Assembly: GCA_032164245.1 (NCBI GenBank)
Contig: JAVMKO010000001.1
Span: 284,711,041-284,775,040, forward strand
DNA from: Sternotherus odoratus
Lineage: Eukaryota; Chordata; Testudines; Kinosternidae
Reading direction: 5' to 3'
DNA length: 64,000 bases
Part shown: piece by piece, positions 43,352-54,424 of the stretch
Position numbering within the stretch: position 1 is the first letter of the stretch
How the letters are laid out: every line of letters begins with the position of its first letter
Translations under genes and position numbers: made by a program
The notes under the pieces: generated by a model
Database searches by the model: none
Seen by the model: only the letters and a program-made list of their open reading frames with translations
Told to the model about the DNA's origin: nothing

Positions 43352-44969
43352 CCAAACTGGTCTGGTGTAGGATATTCTCATCTTGGGGATCTGTGTTGCA
43401 GAAATCCCTCAAAGAGGAGTGACACTTCCTGGTGTATTCAGAGTTATACGGTGCTGTGCAACCCACCTGCCCTTAGCATGAGGAAACCTTTTCGGCGCCT
43501 GGGGTGTGTCACTTCCCCAAAACCACCAGCCCCTGGCAACTTAAGCACTGCCTTCCAGGGATCCACAGGCCCCACACTCTCTGTTTACACACCAACTCTC
43601 AAGCACTCTGAATGTCCCCCTGGACCATCCAGCCCGTTTCACTGGACACTTGTGGAATTCACAGATCTGCTACTCCCAAAAGCAATAGTGCACACCAGCT
43701 TACCACTCATACTTCAGGATCACCACCCCACTCAACATACTGCTCTTAGGTAGGGTTATAATAAAAACAAGCAGTTTTCTCACAAAAGGCAGAGATTCGC
43801 AAAACAGCAAGTAGATGGAAGTATTGGAAACAAAGGTTTACATATAAAAATAAAACCATAACACATTCTAGAACCTAGTATTGCTTGCTAGTGGTTTTCA
43901 GCGAAGTAGGGAGTGATCCTTTTTCATGAAACAAGACAGTTTCAGCTTGTCCCCTCAATAAAGGGAGCAGAATGTACCTCTGTACTGACAGTTATTGTCC
44001 AGAAATCCATTGTCCTCTCTTGTAAACAAGGCTCCCTCCTCCTAATTTATTTCTTTGTGTAAATTTCCCCCCTGGAAGTACTCTCAATCCCTTCATTACT
44101 GTTTGGCTCAGACTGTATATGGGGCATACATTGTGAACCATACAATACTCAAATTACATGTAGCCAGGCAGATGGATGAATATCTCTTCCCTGAAAGAAA
44201 ACTGTTTCTCACCTTTTGATGATCAGCCCCAGTGCTAACGACATTTTCAAAGAATAGAGAAATAACTCCTTAAGTATTATCCATATAGACATTTCATAAT
44301 GGTTATGAGGATGTGTGTGACACAGGTCAATACAGTTGGTGAACTAGTATGTAGAGACGAGACCCAGGGGATCCCTGTAACCCTTATGCTCCCCACAAAG
44401 GGGTCCAGGGCTCAAGGTGAAGGTTTCACTATAACACTAACATCCAAAGTGTAGCCTCCTAGCACCGTGTCCAGACACACACTCAGCAGGCTGCTTCCCC
44501 TGGATGAGGGGACAGAGCAGAGCTGACCTTGTGGTGACTGGTCTCACTTAAGGAGCTGGCGGGTGAACTCAGCCTGGCCATGGAAGTTTCCCAGAGAACT
44601 CTACAAATGGGGACTCAACAGGGGGAAGGAAAAACCCTGCTGAGGGATCTGCTGTCAGGTCCCTAGAGGCCAGTTCTCATGGGGAATCCTGCATGCAGGC
44701 CTAGGACTCACCAGCTCCCCACACAGCCAGTCCTGCCCTTTTCCTGCCTGGCTCTCCACTCACTCAAAATGGCTTCTCCCCTTTCCTCCACACCCTGGGA
44801 GGGTCTCTCACTCCCTATTGGTTTCTGGGCAGACTCTGAGTCTGCCAGCAGAGAGAGACCCAGGAGTCCATATAATCTCCTTGGGGGTTACAAAACTTTA
44901 AAATAAAAAAAATTTAATAACCCTTTTTTAAAATTATGATTCTTTCATGGAAACCTATTGACATTGTGC
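43352..44969. other. Unannotated stretch, partly repeat-like
   Basis: The stretch 43750-44200 resembles an unclassified interspersed repeat (see 40865). The end (44960-44995, acacagtttggggaactctgc) looks like a DNA-transposon terminus. No coding region. Confidence 0.3.
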
Positions 44970-47215
44970 GGAACACAGTTTGGGGAACTCTGCTCTATTG
45001 AGATGGTTGCAAGGCAACCAATCTCTCCTGTGTCATTGTGGAGCTTAGATGTGTTTTTATTAACTTCAGCTTGGAGGAGCTGCGTTCTTCACTGGCAATT
45101 GTTACAGGAAGTGTTAGAAGTATGCACAGAGCAACAAAAGCATTTGGGAAGAGGGTGGTCATCTAATTTGTGTATATATATTGCAGAACAGCCTTTGGAG
45201 TTGATCCTGCTGAAATGTATTTTGAAAGGGCTTTCAGTTCATCACCTAAATCAATATCACACTTGTCATCGTGTCAACACTGTCGCTAGTGCCCTGCATT
45301 ACTGGTGTAGGTCTTCTTCAGATACAGTGAGGAGCTTTGGAATATCATACCACATCCCAAATATACTGCTGTGTTCTTTGACTGTATTGCACAATCTAGC
45401 ACCTAGTTACAGAATTCAACTTTGAATTGTTGTTTGGGATCTCTTATGGGATTATACCATGCCTCATAATCAAAATGTCGTCATCTTCGGTGACTCTTCT
45501 ATTCTTGAATGGGTGGGAAAATAGCTTCAGTCTGAAGTTCCTCTGCCAACTTCTGTGCACTCTTCATAATGCTTGGAAATCCCTCATCTGATTGGTAAGA
45601 CTGTAAGTACGACTTTCCTTTGTCCAGTTGTTCCAGTGCTCCAGATTATATCATGGTTAACACCTTGTAGCCTCTTGCCTACAACATTTATTTCAAATAG
45701 CATGTTATGCCATGACATTAAGCCACACAGAAATATGAAGTTATGTATGTTTCTCATGATTCCACTTCCCTCTGCTGCTGTTCTCTCATGAACAGTTCCT
45801 GTTATAGAATTATCCACCATAATGGCACGTATGGAATCATCTGTCTTCCCAATTTGGTGTTTGATGGGCTTTATCGCCTCCACTTGACTTTCCCATCTTG
45901 TGGCACTCAGTGGTTTCAGTGTCAGAGAGGATGTTCCCAGATGTTGCTTCAAAATTGGCCATTGATGAGTTGATGGAGAGAAAACTGCACAGATGCTTTG
46001 AATTACATTAAAAACTTCAGCAGCCTCACTAGAAGCTGATGCTGCATCACTGACAACCAAGTTCAATGAATGAGAACTTCATGGGATAAAAAAACTCAAG
46101 CACTTAACTCTTGGATCCGTGTCTGCGCGCCTCTTCTTTTCTCTCATGTTGGCACCATTATCGTAGCCCTGACCTCTCATATCAGCTATCGTAATTCCTG
46201 TATCTTCCATTATTTAAGAACCACATTTGTCATACAGTGCCTATAGAAGCATCAAGTCAATAAATTATAGAAAATACTCTATACCAGTCACTATTGCAGG
46301 GACATTTTCACTAGGTTTTGTTGTTACAAAACACACCATTAAAGTCATTTGTTCCATATGGCTGATGTCAGGTGTGCAGTCTAGAATAACAGAGTAATAT
46401 CTTGCTCACTTCAAATCTGCCTCAAATCTTCTGTTTGAGTTTTGTTGCTAGTAAGTGTATGATCTCATTTTGAATTGTTTTTCCAATGTAATGGTGCGTG
46501 TACATTTCTTGGATGGTGACTCTTCTTAGATGCTCCTGGAATACAGCATTAAACTCAGCCGTCAGCTCCACAATTTTAAGAAAGTTTCCATTGTTTGGTA
46601 CATACCGTTGATCTGAAGTGCAACACAGGGCTAGGCTTTGCATAGCAAGCATTCTCACAGTGGCAATGAGTCTTTTCAGAACATTTTACTAATAAAGATG
46701 CTGTGTTGCAATCTTCTCTTGATGCTGATCATCTATGGTGGACTTTAACCTTAATCTCATCTCAAACTCTTTCCACCTATGGAATGTCCTCTGGTGATTT
46801 GTTGCCTTCTTGTGGCATGCCAGATTTCTATCCAGATTTTTCTAGTCCTTTGTTCCTGTAGAACCCAATGTGGCTGGAACAATAGACTGGAAGAGTTTGC
46901 AACAAAAACAGTATGTGTCATTCTGGCTTTTCCACCATTGGGGATTTCACCCCAGTAGTGTGTTGGATGGAAACTTCTATTTTCGTTGTCTTTGAGAACA
47001 TGAAGCTTTTCATTTGCCGTGGCCCATGTAGTACAAGAAAATCCCTCAGGCTACTGCTCAAGTAGATGTACAGTCCTGGATCATCTAGACTTAAAGAACT
47101 AAACTCAGCAGCAACAGCTGTTTCTTGTGCCTCCACCACACTCTTCCCTGATCCACACTTTTTTTCAGGAATTTGCATGGTTACATACATTTGAGATGGA
47201 AATATGGATGCTGCA
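44970..47215 (-). pseudogene. hAT transposase-like pseudogene with TTF zinc finger, second copy
   Basis: The minus-strand copy of the family at 28740. From the N-terminus: DDPGLYIYLSSSLRDFLVL and 'KSFMF' (47100-46960, TTF-finger region), YIGKTIQNEIIHL and LATKLKQKI (46490-46422), then the frame 46066-45584 with NLVVSDAASASSEAAEVFN, STHQWPILKQHLG and SATRWESQVEAIK. The hATC motif lies near 45100-45000 (the complement encodes FPNAFVALCILLTLPVT and SSSKLKLIK-like words). Stops and shifts are present between these blocks. It keeps the uninterrupted site occupied by a MITE in the other copy. Confidence 0.85.
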
Positions 47216-47219
47216 GTAG

Positions 47220-48074
47220 CTTCCAGGTCACCTGCACTCTGACTAATTGGAAGATCTCCTTGCCACTCACATCCTGACTGGGGTCAGAAGGCTCACCGTT
47301 AAACTTGTGTCTATGTATCTCAGGACAGCTCCTTCCTGCTTAGATAGCAAGCAAAGGAAGCTTTTCTTTCTTTTTCTGAATGCTGACCCAGAGGTGTGTT
47401 TTCTTCTTTCACTCATGACTGCTGTTCTGTGCCAGCCATAGTAGCTCTCAACACTGAATTGAAAGGGACAAATAAGCAGGCTGGTAGCAGGGCATGAGTG
47501 AGGGAAGATATCAGCGTCTTAAGGGCCTTATTGTCTCCTACTACTTCAGTTGACTGACCATTCTCCTAAAGTGGGTTCAGGGAAGCAGCAGGAAACAGGA
47601 AGTTCCCTGAGAAGCTGGTGTTAATCATTCTAAGCTCTTGGGGTGTTAGAGAGGTACATAAGTGACTCCTCCTCTCTCTCTCTCTCCCTCCCTCCCTGCA
47701 GCTCCTGCTGCTTTCTATTATTCCCTCTCACCTTTTCTCCTACCTGCCTGTTATGTCTCTTATGGTGCCCTCCTTCCTCCAACACAGCACTCCACTATCT
47801 CTGTGGATCTAGAGCAGAGAAATACACATGCACCAGCAGCAGATACAATTTTCTACATTCTGGGTCTTAGTGGCACCACCCCACAGTCTGTCACCTGAGT
47901 TGGCCACCTCAGTTCGTCTCATGGGAGGGCCAGCCTTGAGTGGTTTGCCTGATGACTATTGAGTTTCTCCTTGTGACATACTTTTTTCTTATTACCATAT
48001 CCCTATTAGTTGTGTTTGGCTGTTTGGTTCTCTGTCTATTCTGAAGTTTTTTGTTTCTGGATTCAATTGCATTG
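47220..48074. other. Unannotated stretch with CT-rich repeat
   Basis: A (CT)n and CCCT-rich tract at 47668-47699. Otherwise no element recognised. Confidence 0.35.
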
Positions 48075-48089
48075 TACTTATTCTGGGGA

Positions 48090-48170
48090 AGTTCTGTGGG
48101 CTGTGTTGTTCAGGTGGTCAACTAGGCGATAACAGTGGCCCCTTCTGGCCTTAGAATCCATGAAAAATAA
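48090..48170 (+). mobile_element. CR1-type 3' tail fragment
   Basis: The words 'tggtcaactaggcgataaca', 'gtggccccttctggcctta' and 'gaatccatgaaa' match the terminal segment of a CR1-related LINE. Confidence 0.6.
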
Positions 48171-48592
48171 TGAATGTGGAAAGGGCTGTGCAAAAAACCA
48201 TGAGGTATATGGAGTTAACTATTAAACCCGATTAACTATTAAACCCAAGCTAACTTGCGATAAAGTTGAATTGTGTGGACAAATATCTGTACCAGCTTAA
48301 AATGAAGAAATTCAGGGTAACATTTGCTTCAGTTTGCCTGATCTCATGGGTTGCACAGAACTATCTGTAAGTGCTTGGTAAATATTCAGGAATTGAACAG
48401 AGGTTAAGAGCTCAAAAATCAAAATAGATCAAATCACATGCATTATTAATTATATATTCTAGAGTAGTTGCATACTTGATAAGATCACTACAAACTAATC
48501 CTTGAGCCACAACAAAACCATGGATAAAAAAATGCAAGAATACCTTGGGCTTCTCTTTGTTCCACAGCTGTACTTTCAACTCTGCAAAGTTC

Positions 48593-48595
<3 letters not shown>

Positions 48596-48687
<92 letters not shown>
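48596..48687. repeat. (CA)46 microsatellite
   Basis: An uninterrupted dinucleotide run of 92 bp. Frames of 60-90 codons through it are compositional. Confidence 0.98.
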
Positions 48688-48689
<2 letters not shown>

Positions 48690-48691
<2 letters not shown>

Positions 48692-49284
48692 CATAATGGT
48701 GGAGATTTTTTAAAAGAGATTTAGAAGCACAAGTCAATATTTCCTATTAAAAATCTTTTCTGAAATAAACTAGTATAGTCATCATGATATTCTATTGCAT
48801 ACCCTCAGTAGGATCTCAATGTTTTTTCTAAAATTCAAGAACATTTGCTTATTTTTTCATAAAAAAATTAATAGTTTAATATAAAACTGAGCACTGTCTT
48901 TTCTGAATTGTGCTATTCCGGCCAAACAGAATGTGGCAAAAATTCAGGGAGGAGGAGTTGTACCTCCAGCTAATTCAGAGAAAGCACTCTACCATTAGTG
49001 TCCAAAAAGGAGGAGAGGAAATATAGGATAACACTATCACTGCCAGTACTGAAACTTAATCCCTTGTATTTAATTATATTTACTTGCTACCTCAGACAAA
49101 ATGCCCTGCACAAATGACATTTCACATGGGATAGGGTTCATTTCAGCTCCCACTGAAGTCCATGGGATCTAATTATTTCAGCAGGAGATGGATCAAGTTC
49201 TTAGTGAGTTGGTCTGTTTAGTAACCGAAAGGATTGTTAGACTATGTCTAATGAACAACCAAAGACCTAACACTAATCAAGGGA
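48690..49284. other. Unannotated stretch
   Basis: An ancient repeat-like segment occurs at about 49120-49200 (cagctcccactgaagtccat). Nothing else recognised. Confidence 0.35.
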
Positions 49285-49471
49285 CTATATAACTCATGAA
49301 ACTTTTTAAAGACCTTACTTACTTTATATATAACAATAGTTTAGTTATATATTATAGACTTATAGAAAGAGACCTTCTAAAAATGTTAAAATATATTACT
49401 GGCATGCCAAACAATTAAGTGAATAAAAGAAGACTCAGTATACCACTTCTGAAAGGTTGCCAACCCCTGAT
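49285..49471 (-). mobile_element. Non-autonomous hAT fragment
   Basis: The minus strand starts CAGGGGTTGGCAACCTTTC, then AGAAGTGGTATACTGAGTC and the family interior (ttactggcatgcc complement, tatagaaagagacctt). It is a terminus of a hAT family abundant in turtles. The other end is missing. Confidence 0.75.
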
Positions 49472-49474
49472 CTA

Positions 49475-50002
49475 GTGTGTGCCAAATGTCAGTGTTCGGT
49501 TTGTTATTTCCATGACTAGAATATTCCTCAGCATCTTCCCAAAATGCTATATCGCAGAAAAATGCTAAACAGTTTAAAACTGAGAGCATCAAATTTTCAA
49601 ATATTGTGTTTAGTTATGGGAAGGAGTGAGAGAGGAAAAGGGGAAAGAAGCACCAGAGATTTTTTTTTAAGAGAAATCCTATGAATTTAAATAACTTTTA
49701 AAGTAGGATCATGGCAAGAATATTTTTTTTAAAGTAAACAATGCTATTTTCCAAAGCTTCTCAGGCTTTTTATCATCTGAATCAATTCTCCATAAATCAT
49801 TTCCCCATGTTTGAATAATGATTTACTCTAGAACGAAAAATGACTGAAGAAGTAACACTGAGTTATCCCGTCATATTTTAAAACTACTTCAAGGCAGTGT
49901 TTTCCTTCTAGAAATGCATATGAGCCTGAATGGAATTAATTAGGGATTTTTCTAATGGCATATAATACTCGACAAATAATCCAGATTTGCATTTAAATCA
50001 GG
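49475..50002. other. Unannotated AT-rich stretch
   Basis: No gene or repeat recognised. Confidence 0.4.
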
Positions 50003-51002
50003 TTACCGTATATACTCGAGTATAGGCCGACCCGAATATAAGCCGATGCACCTAATTTTAGCACAAAAACCGGTAAAAGTTATTGACTTGAGTATAAGCC
50101 GAGTCCCCCCTGCCGAGTTCCCCCTGCCGAGGTTCCCCCTTCCCCGCCGCGGGCGGGCTGCCGAGGTTCCCCCCTGCCGAGGTTCCCCCTTCCCCGCCGC
50201 GGGCGGGCTGCCGAGGTTCCCCCTGCCGAGTTCCCCCTGCCGAGGTTCCCCCTTCCCCGCCGCGGGCGGGCTGCCGAGGTTCCCCCTGCCGAGTTCCCCC
50301 TTCCCCGCCGCGGGCGGGCTGCCGAGGTTCCCTCCTCCCCGCCGGACCAAAAAAAAAATGTGCGCCCCGGTTCCTCCCCTCCCCGCCGGACAAAAAAAAA
50401 AAAAAAAAAAAAAAGCCTCGCTCTCCCATCCCTGCCGCGCGGGCGGGCTGCCGGGAGCGTCCCGGTTCCCCCCTCCCCGCCGCGGGCGGGCTCCCGGCAG
50501 GGACAGGACGGGTCGCGCCCGCAATGGCCGGGGCTCCCCCCGTGACAGGCCGCGGCACGGAGCCGCCGGGCCCAACCGCCCCGGGATCCTCCCGAGCCAG
50601 CCCTGCTACCGCGCAGCGGGGGCCGTTCCCCCCCCGGGGAGGGGTGAGTGCAGGGCCCGGCCCGGGCGGCGGGCTCGGGGGGGGAACGGCCCCCGCTGCG
50701 CGGTAGCAGGGCTGGCTCGGGAGGATCCCGGGGCGGTTGGGCCCAGCGGCTCCGTGCCGCGGCCTGTCACGGGGGGAGCCCCGGCCATTGCGGGCGCGAC
50801 CCGTCCTGTCCCTGCCGGGAGCCCGCCCGCGGCGGGGAGGGGGGAACCGGGACGCTCCCGGCAGCCCGCCCGCGCGGCGGGGACGGGAGAGCGAGGCTTT
50901 TTTTTTTTTTTACCGGGTTGACTCGAGTATAAGCCGAGGAGGCTTTTTTCAGCCCAAAAAGTGGGCTGAAAAACTCGGCTTATACTCGAGTATATACGGT
51001 AA
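50003..51002. mobile_element. 1-kb CpG-rich MITE with giant palindrome
   Basis: Ends TTACCGTATATACTCGAGTA (left) and, reverse-complemented, the identical 20 bases on the right, continuing TA[G/A]GCCGA. TA or TTA is the probable duplication. The left third (50095-50345) is a tandem array of ccgaggttccccc and ccgccgcgggcgggctg units. The right two-thirds (50415-50897) is an almost perfect palindrome. No transposase is encoded, and frames of up to 291 codons reflect GC-rich stop-free sequence. Confidence 0.88.
50415..50897. repeat. Palindrome, 221-bp arms, 41-bp spacer
   Basis: The left arm (50415-50635) and right arm (50677-50897) are complementary end to end with no net length difference and about three mismatches (for example ccatccctg against the complement of cggggacgg). 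Poly(A) (50391-50414) and poly(T) (50898-50911) extend the symmetry. The spacer is 50636-50676. Confidence 0.93.
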
Positions 51003-51769
51003 TTTAAATGTAAATATGTTTGTGTGATATAAGAGGAAAACTAAATGTTTGTGCTTTAAGCCAGCAGAGACAGTCGGGGGAACATGCTACGGGGTGGGGA
51101 CCCTGCATGCAGCCAGTGCCCGCAGGCAGAGGGGGGAGGGGAGGCAGCAGAGAGCCCACTGTTCCCTCCCTCCCCCGTCAGAGACAGGAGTCAGGGGCAG
51201 GCGGGCCCTCCGCACATGCTGCAGGGGTGGGGGAAGGAGGGCTGCTTGCCACCGGCACCACTGGGGGGGTTGGGGACTGAGAGTGCCTGGCTGCCCCCCC
51301 CCCCCCCCGAAACCAGCTCCAGCCCCTGACCCACCTGCCAGCCACCCGCCCAGCTGAGAACAATCCCCCAGGTAAGCAGCCACGGCTTGTGGTGGGGCTG
51401 CAGGCGGGAGCCGGGGCCGTGTGCTTGTGGTGGGGCCCTGGGTCCCCAACCCGTGGTTGGGCTGTGCCCAGAACCAGGGCCCTGCGCCCCTGCACCTGGA
51501 GCCAGGCCCCTGACCCGTGGCTTCCTCAGGCCCTGTCCCCCTGGGTCCACTGGGGGGCGGGAAGCCTGTGGCACTGCTCCTCCCCCCCCTTTACTTCCAC
51601 CTCCCCCCCCTTTACTTCCACCTCCCCCATCTAGTCCTCACTCCCCTCTCCCTCCTCCCCCCCTCCCCACCTTCCTCCTCCTCCTCCCTCCCTCCTTCCC
51701 CCACTTCCCCCTTCCTTCTCCCCCCTCTCTTCCTCCTCCCCCCTCTCTCTCCGCCCTCCACCCTCATGT
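51003..51769. other. GC-rich stretch with C-rich low-complexity tract
   Basis: From 51575 the plus strand is a pyrimidine-rich tract (tcccccccctttacttccac twice, then ctcctccctccctcc-type words). The long ORFs in both strands are compositional. The end 'catctggtcaccctaa' (51790-51807) resembles the terminus of a MITE family whose consensus begins ttagggtgaccagat. Confidence 0.4.
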
Positions 51770-51807
51770 GTCCCAATATTTTTTTCTTGTCATCTGGTCA
51801 CCCTAAT

Positions 51808-52300
51808 TTCACCACCTCCCTACGTAACCCATTCCAGTGCTTCACCACCCTCCTAGTGAAAAAGTTTTTTCCTAATATCCAACCTAAACCTCCCTCATTG
51901 CAACTTAAGACCATTACTCCTTGTTCTGTCATCTGGTACCACTGAGAACAGTCTAGATCCATCCTTTTTGGAACCCCCTTTCAGGTAGTTGAAAGCAGCT
52001 ATCAAATTCCCCCCTCATTCTTCTCTTCTGCAGACGAAACAATCCCCGTTCCCTCAGCCTCACCTCGTAAGTCATGTGCTCCAGCCACCTAATCATTTTT
52101 GTTATCCATCCTTGGACTTTTACCAATTTTTCCACATCCTTCTTGTAGTGTTGTGCCCCAAACTGGACAAAGTACTCCAGATGAGGCCTTTCTGATGCCA
52201 GATAGAGGGGAATGATCACATCCCTTGATTCTCTGACAATGTCTCTACTTATACTGCCCAACATGCCATTAGCCTTCTTGACAACAAGGGCAAATATCAA
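51808..52300 (-). pseudogene. CR1 LINE 3'-end relic
   Basis: The minus strand carries the C-terminal RT region and 3' UTR of CR1. A frame at 52321-51953 reads VKKANGMLGSISRDIVRES, then YLASERPHLEYFVQFGAQHY, VEKLVKVQGWITKMIRWLEH and RGLFRLQKRRMRGEFDSCF, matching the conserved CR1 end region. 5'-truncated and degenerate. A MITE terminus abuts it on the left. Confidence 0.85.
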
Positions 52301-52309
52301 AGGGCAAAG

Positions 52310-53340
52310 GCAAACATCCACTGTTCATCAGCATAGACTGGGCCTCTGATACTGATGCAAATCAAGAGCTGCAGAATAGTTGCATACTCCTTTTGGCCTG
52401 TTGCAATCAGTGTGTTTAAGAGCATTTACTAAAACATCCGAGATTCAGGTACCTGATGTATGGCCTTTTAAGATATCATTGCATAAGTACTTAGGAATGA
52501 GTATTTTGCCACAGATGTGACTCACAAACTAAGCATGAATTTTGAGGTAACAAATCCATTTTTTAATTCAAATATGGTTGGTGAAAAAGCAGAAAAAAAC
52601 TCATCATGGACTTCAGACATGCATCAGTGTTCAGAAATTACTTGTGAACACCTTGAAATTTGTGTGACTGAAGTTTTATTAAAAAAAACATTTGTGGCAT
52701 TTCAGAATAGCTGTCTATGACAGTGACTAATATCAGATACTTCAGACAGAAGGCAACAAAACTGCATGTTGTATAATTTTTCTATGATCTGTCCATAGAA
52801 TTTTCTTCCTTCTAGTTGTTAGTGGTTGTCTTATGCCCTGAATCATGAAGTTAATATTCTTTCTTTTTTTTTAAAAAAAAGGGGGGGACCTATATCTAAC
52901 AGTTTTCATTATCCATATAAATGTGTACTTTAAAGAATTTCTGCTAAATTACTAGCCTCAGTGGTATCTAGTGGCAGTGAGTTCCATCAGTTAATTATTC
53001 ATTATGGAAGAGTATTTCCTTTTATCGGTTTTAAAATTGCTACCTTTGTTTCATTGTCTCCCTGTTCTTATATGGTGGGAAGAAAAGATAAATGATTTTG
53101 CCACCTCTACACTATTTTATTATTATGTTTGTCCAATCTTATTAATCTTTTATCTCGAGTCCTGATCCATTTAGTTTCTGTTGTGGAAACCACGACTCTT
53201 ATTGCTAAATAACTTTATTACATCATGAAACAAAATGGGCTATTAATAGCCAGGGAAAATATTAACAATAAAATGATTTACTGTAAGTTACTCTCTTCAG
53301 TGACCCGCACAGATTTATGATCACTGGGGGCCCCCCTCTA
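52310..53340. other. Unannotated stretch
   Basis: No gene. Fragments near 52960-53180 resemble a distal CR1 in antisense (for example the complement of atttccttttatcgg), but too weakly to annotate. Confidence 0.3.
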
Positions 53341-53355
53341 AACAGCTATTTTTAA

Positions 53356-53409
53356 CATAAGTTATCTCACCGGCATAAGTTATCTCACCGGCATAAGTTA
53401 TCTCACCGG
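53356..53409 (+). repeat. Three perfect 18-bp tandem copies
   Basis: The unit cataagttatctcaccgg occurs three times without change. Confidence 0.97.
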
Positions 53410-53589
53410 CAGTTAAGAAATAAGACTAATATTTTTCCTCCAGCTTGGAATTGTGGGGCCACTTAGGGACTATGGTGGAGTTATGCTGGCTTTTTTACAC
53501 ATTATTAAAATTTGGCTCCTCTGCTGGATAAAAATACTTTTTACTGGATAGTGCTTGAAGAAAGATGTCAAAGCCAATGAAGTGCTTGT

Positions 53590-54422
53590 GGTTCAAACAA
53601 TACCAATCTGGGAGAGGTTGCAAGTACTTTGGAGGATAGGATTTAACCTGAAAATGATCTGGACAAACTGGAGAAGTGGTCTGAAGTAAATAAGATGAAA
53701 TTCAATCAGGATAAATGCAAAGTATTCCATTTAGGAAGGAACAATCAGTTGCACACAAACAAAATGAGAAATGACTACCTAGGAAGAAGTACTGTGGAAA
53801 GGCATCTGGGGGTCATAGTGAACCAGAAGCTAAGTATGAGTCAACAGTGTAACACTTACAAAAAAGCAAACATAATTCTAGGATTATGTGTTAGCAGAAA
53901 TGTTGTAAGCAAGACTCGAAAATTAATTCCTCCACTCTTCTCCACTGATTAGGCCTCCACTGAAGTACTGAGTGCAGTTCTGAGTGCCACATTTCTGAAA
54001 AGATGTGGACAAATTGGAGAAAGTCCAGAGAAAAGCAACAAAAATTATTAAAGTTCTAGAAAAGATGACCTATGAGAAACGATTGAAAAAGGTGGGTTTG
54101 TTTAGTCTGGAAAAGAGAAGACAGAGGGGACATAAGTTTTCAAGTATGTAAAAGGTTGTTACAAGGAGGAGGAAGAGAAAATATTTTATCTTAAACTCTG
54201 AGGATAGGAAAAGCAGCAATGGGCTTAAATTGCAGGAAGGGTGGTTTAGGTTGGACAATAGGAAAAACTTCCTAACTGTCAGGGTGGTTAAACACTGGAA
54301 TACATTGCTGATTGTGGAATCTCCATCATTGGAGATTTTTAAGAGCAGGAATAATAGTCCTTCCATGAGTGCAGGGGACGAGACTAGATGACTTCTCAAG
54401 GTCCAGTCTTATGATTCTATTT
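53590..54422 (+). pseudogene. CR1 LINE 3' half relic
   Basis: An 85-codon frame (53695-53952) reads MKFNQDKCKVFHLGRNNQ, then STVERHLGVIVNQKLSMSQQ, the CR1 thumb region after the RT active site. Degenerate sequence follows through 'gagaaacgattgaaaaaggt' and 'tttagtctggaaaagagaag', then the 3' UTR (cttcctaactgtcagggtgg). It ends at the tail ATGATTCTATT. Confidence 0.88.
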
Positions 54423-54424
54423 AG

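Noticed and set aside
44958..45425. 155-codon plus-strand ORF
   Set aside because: Antisense to the hATC region of the minus-strand hAT pseudogene.
48412..48696. Cys/Val and Thr/His repeat ORFs
   Set aside because: Translations of the (CA)n microsatellite.
50046..51574. Many long ORFs on both strands
   Set aside because: The palindrome makes mirror-image frames on both strands, and GC-rich sequence lacks stops. No protein domain is visible.
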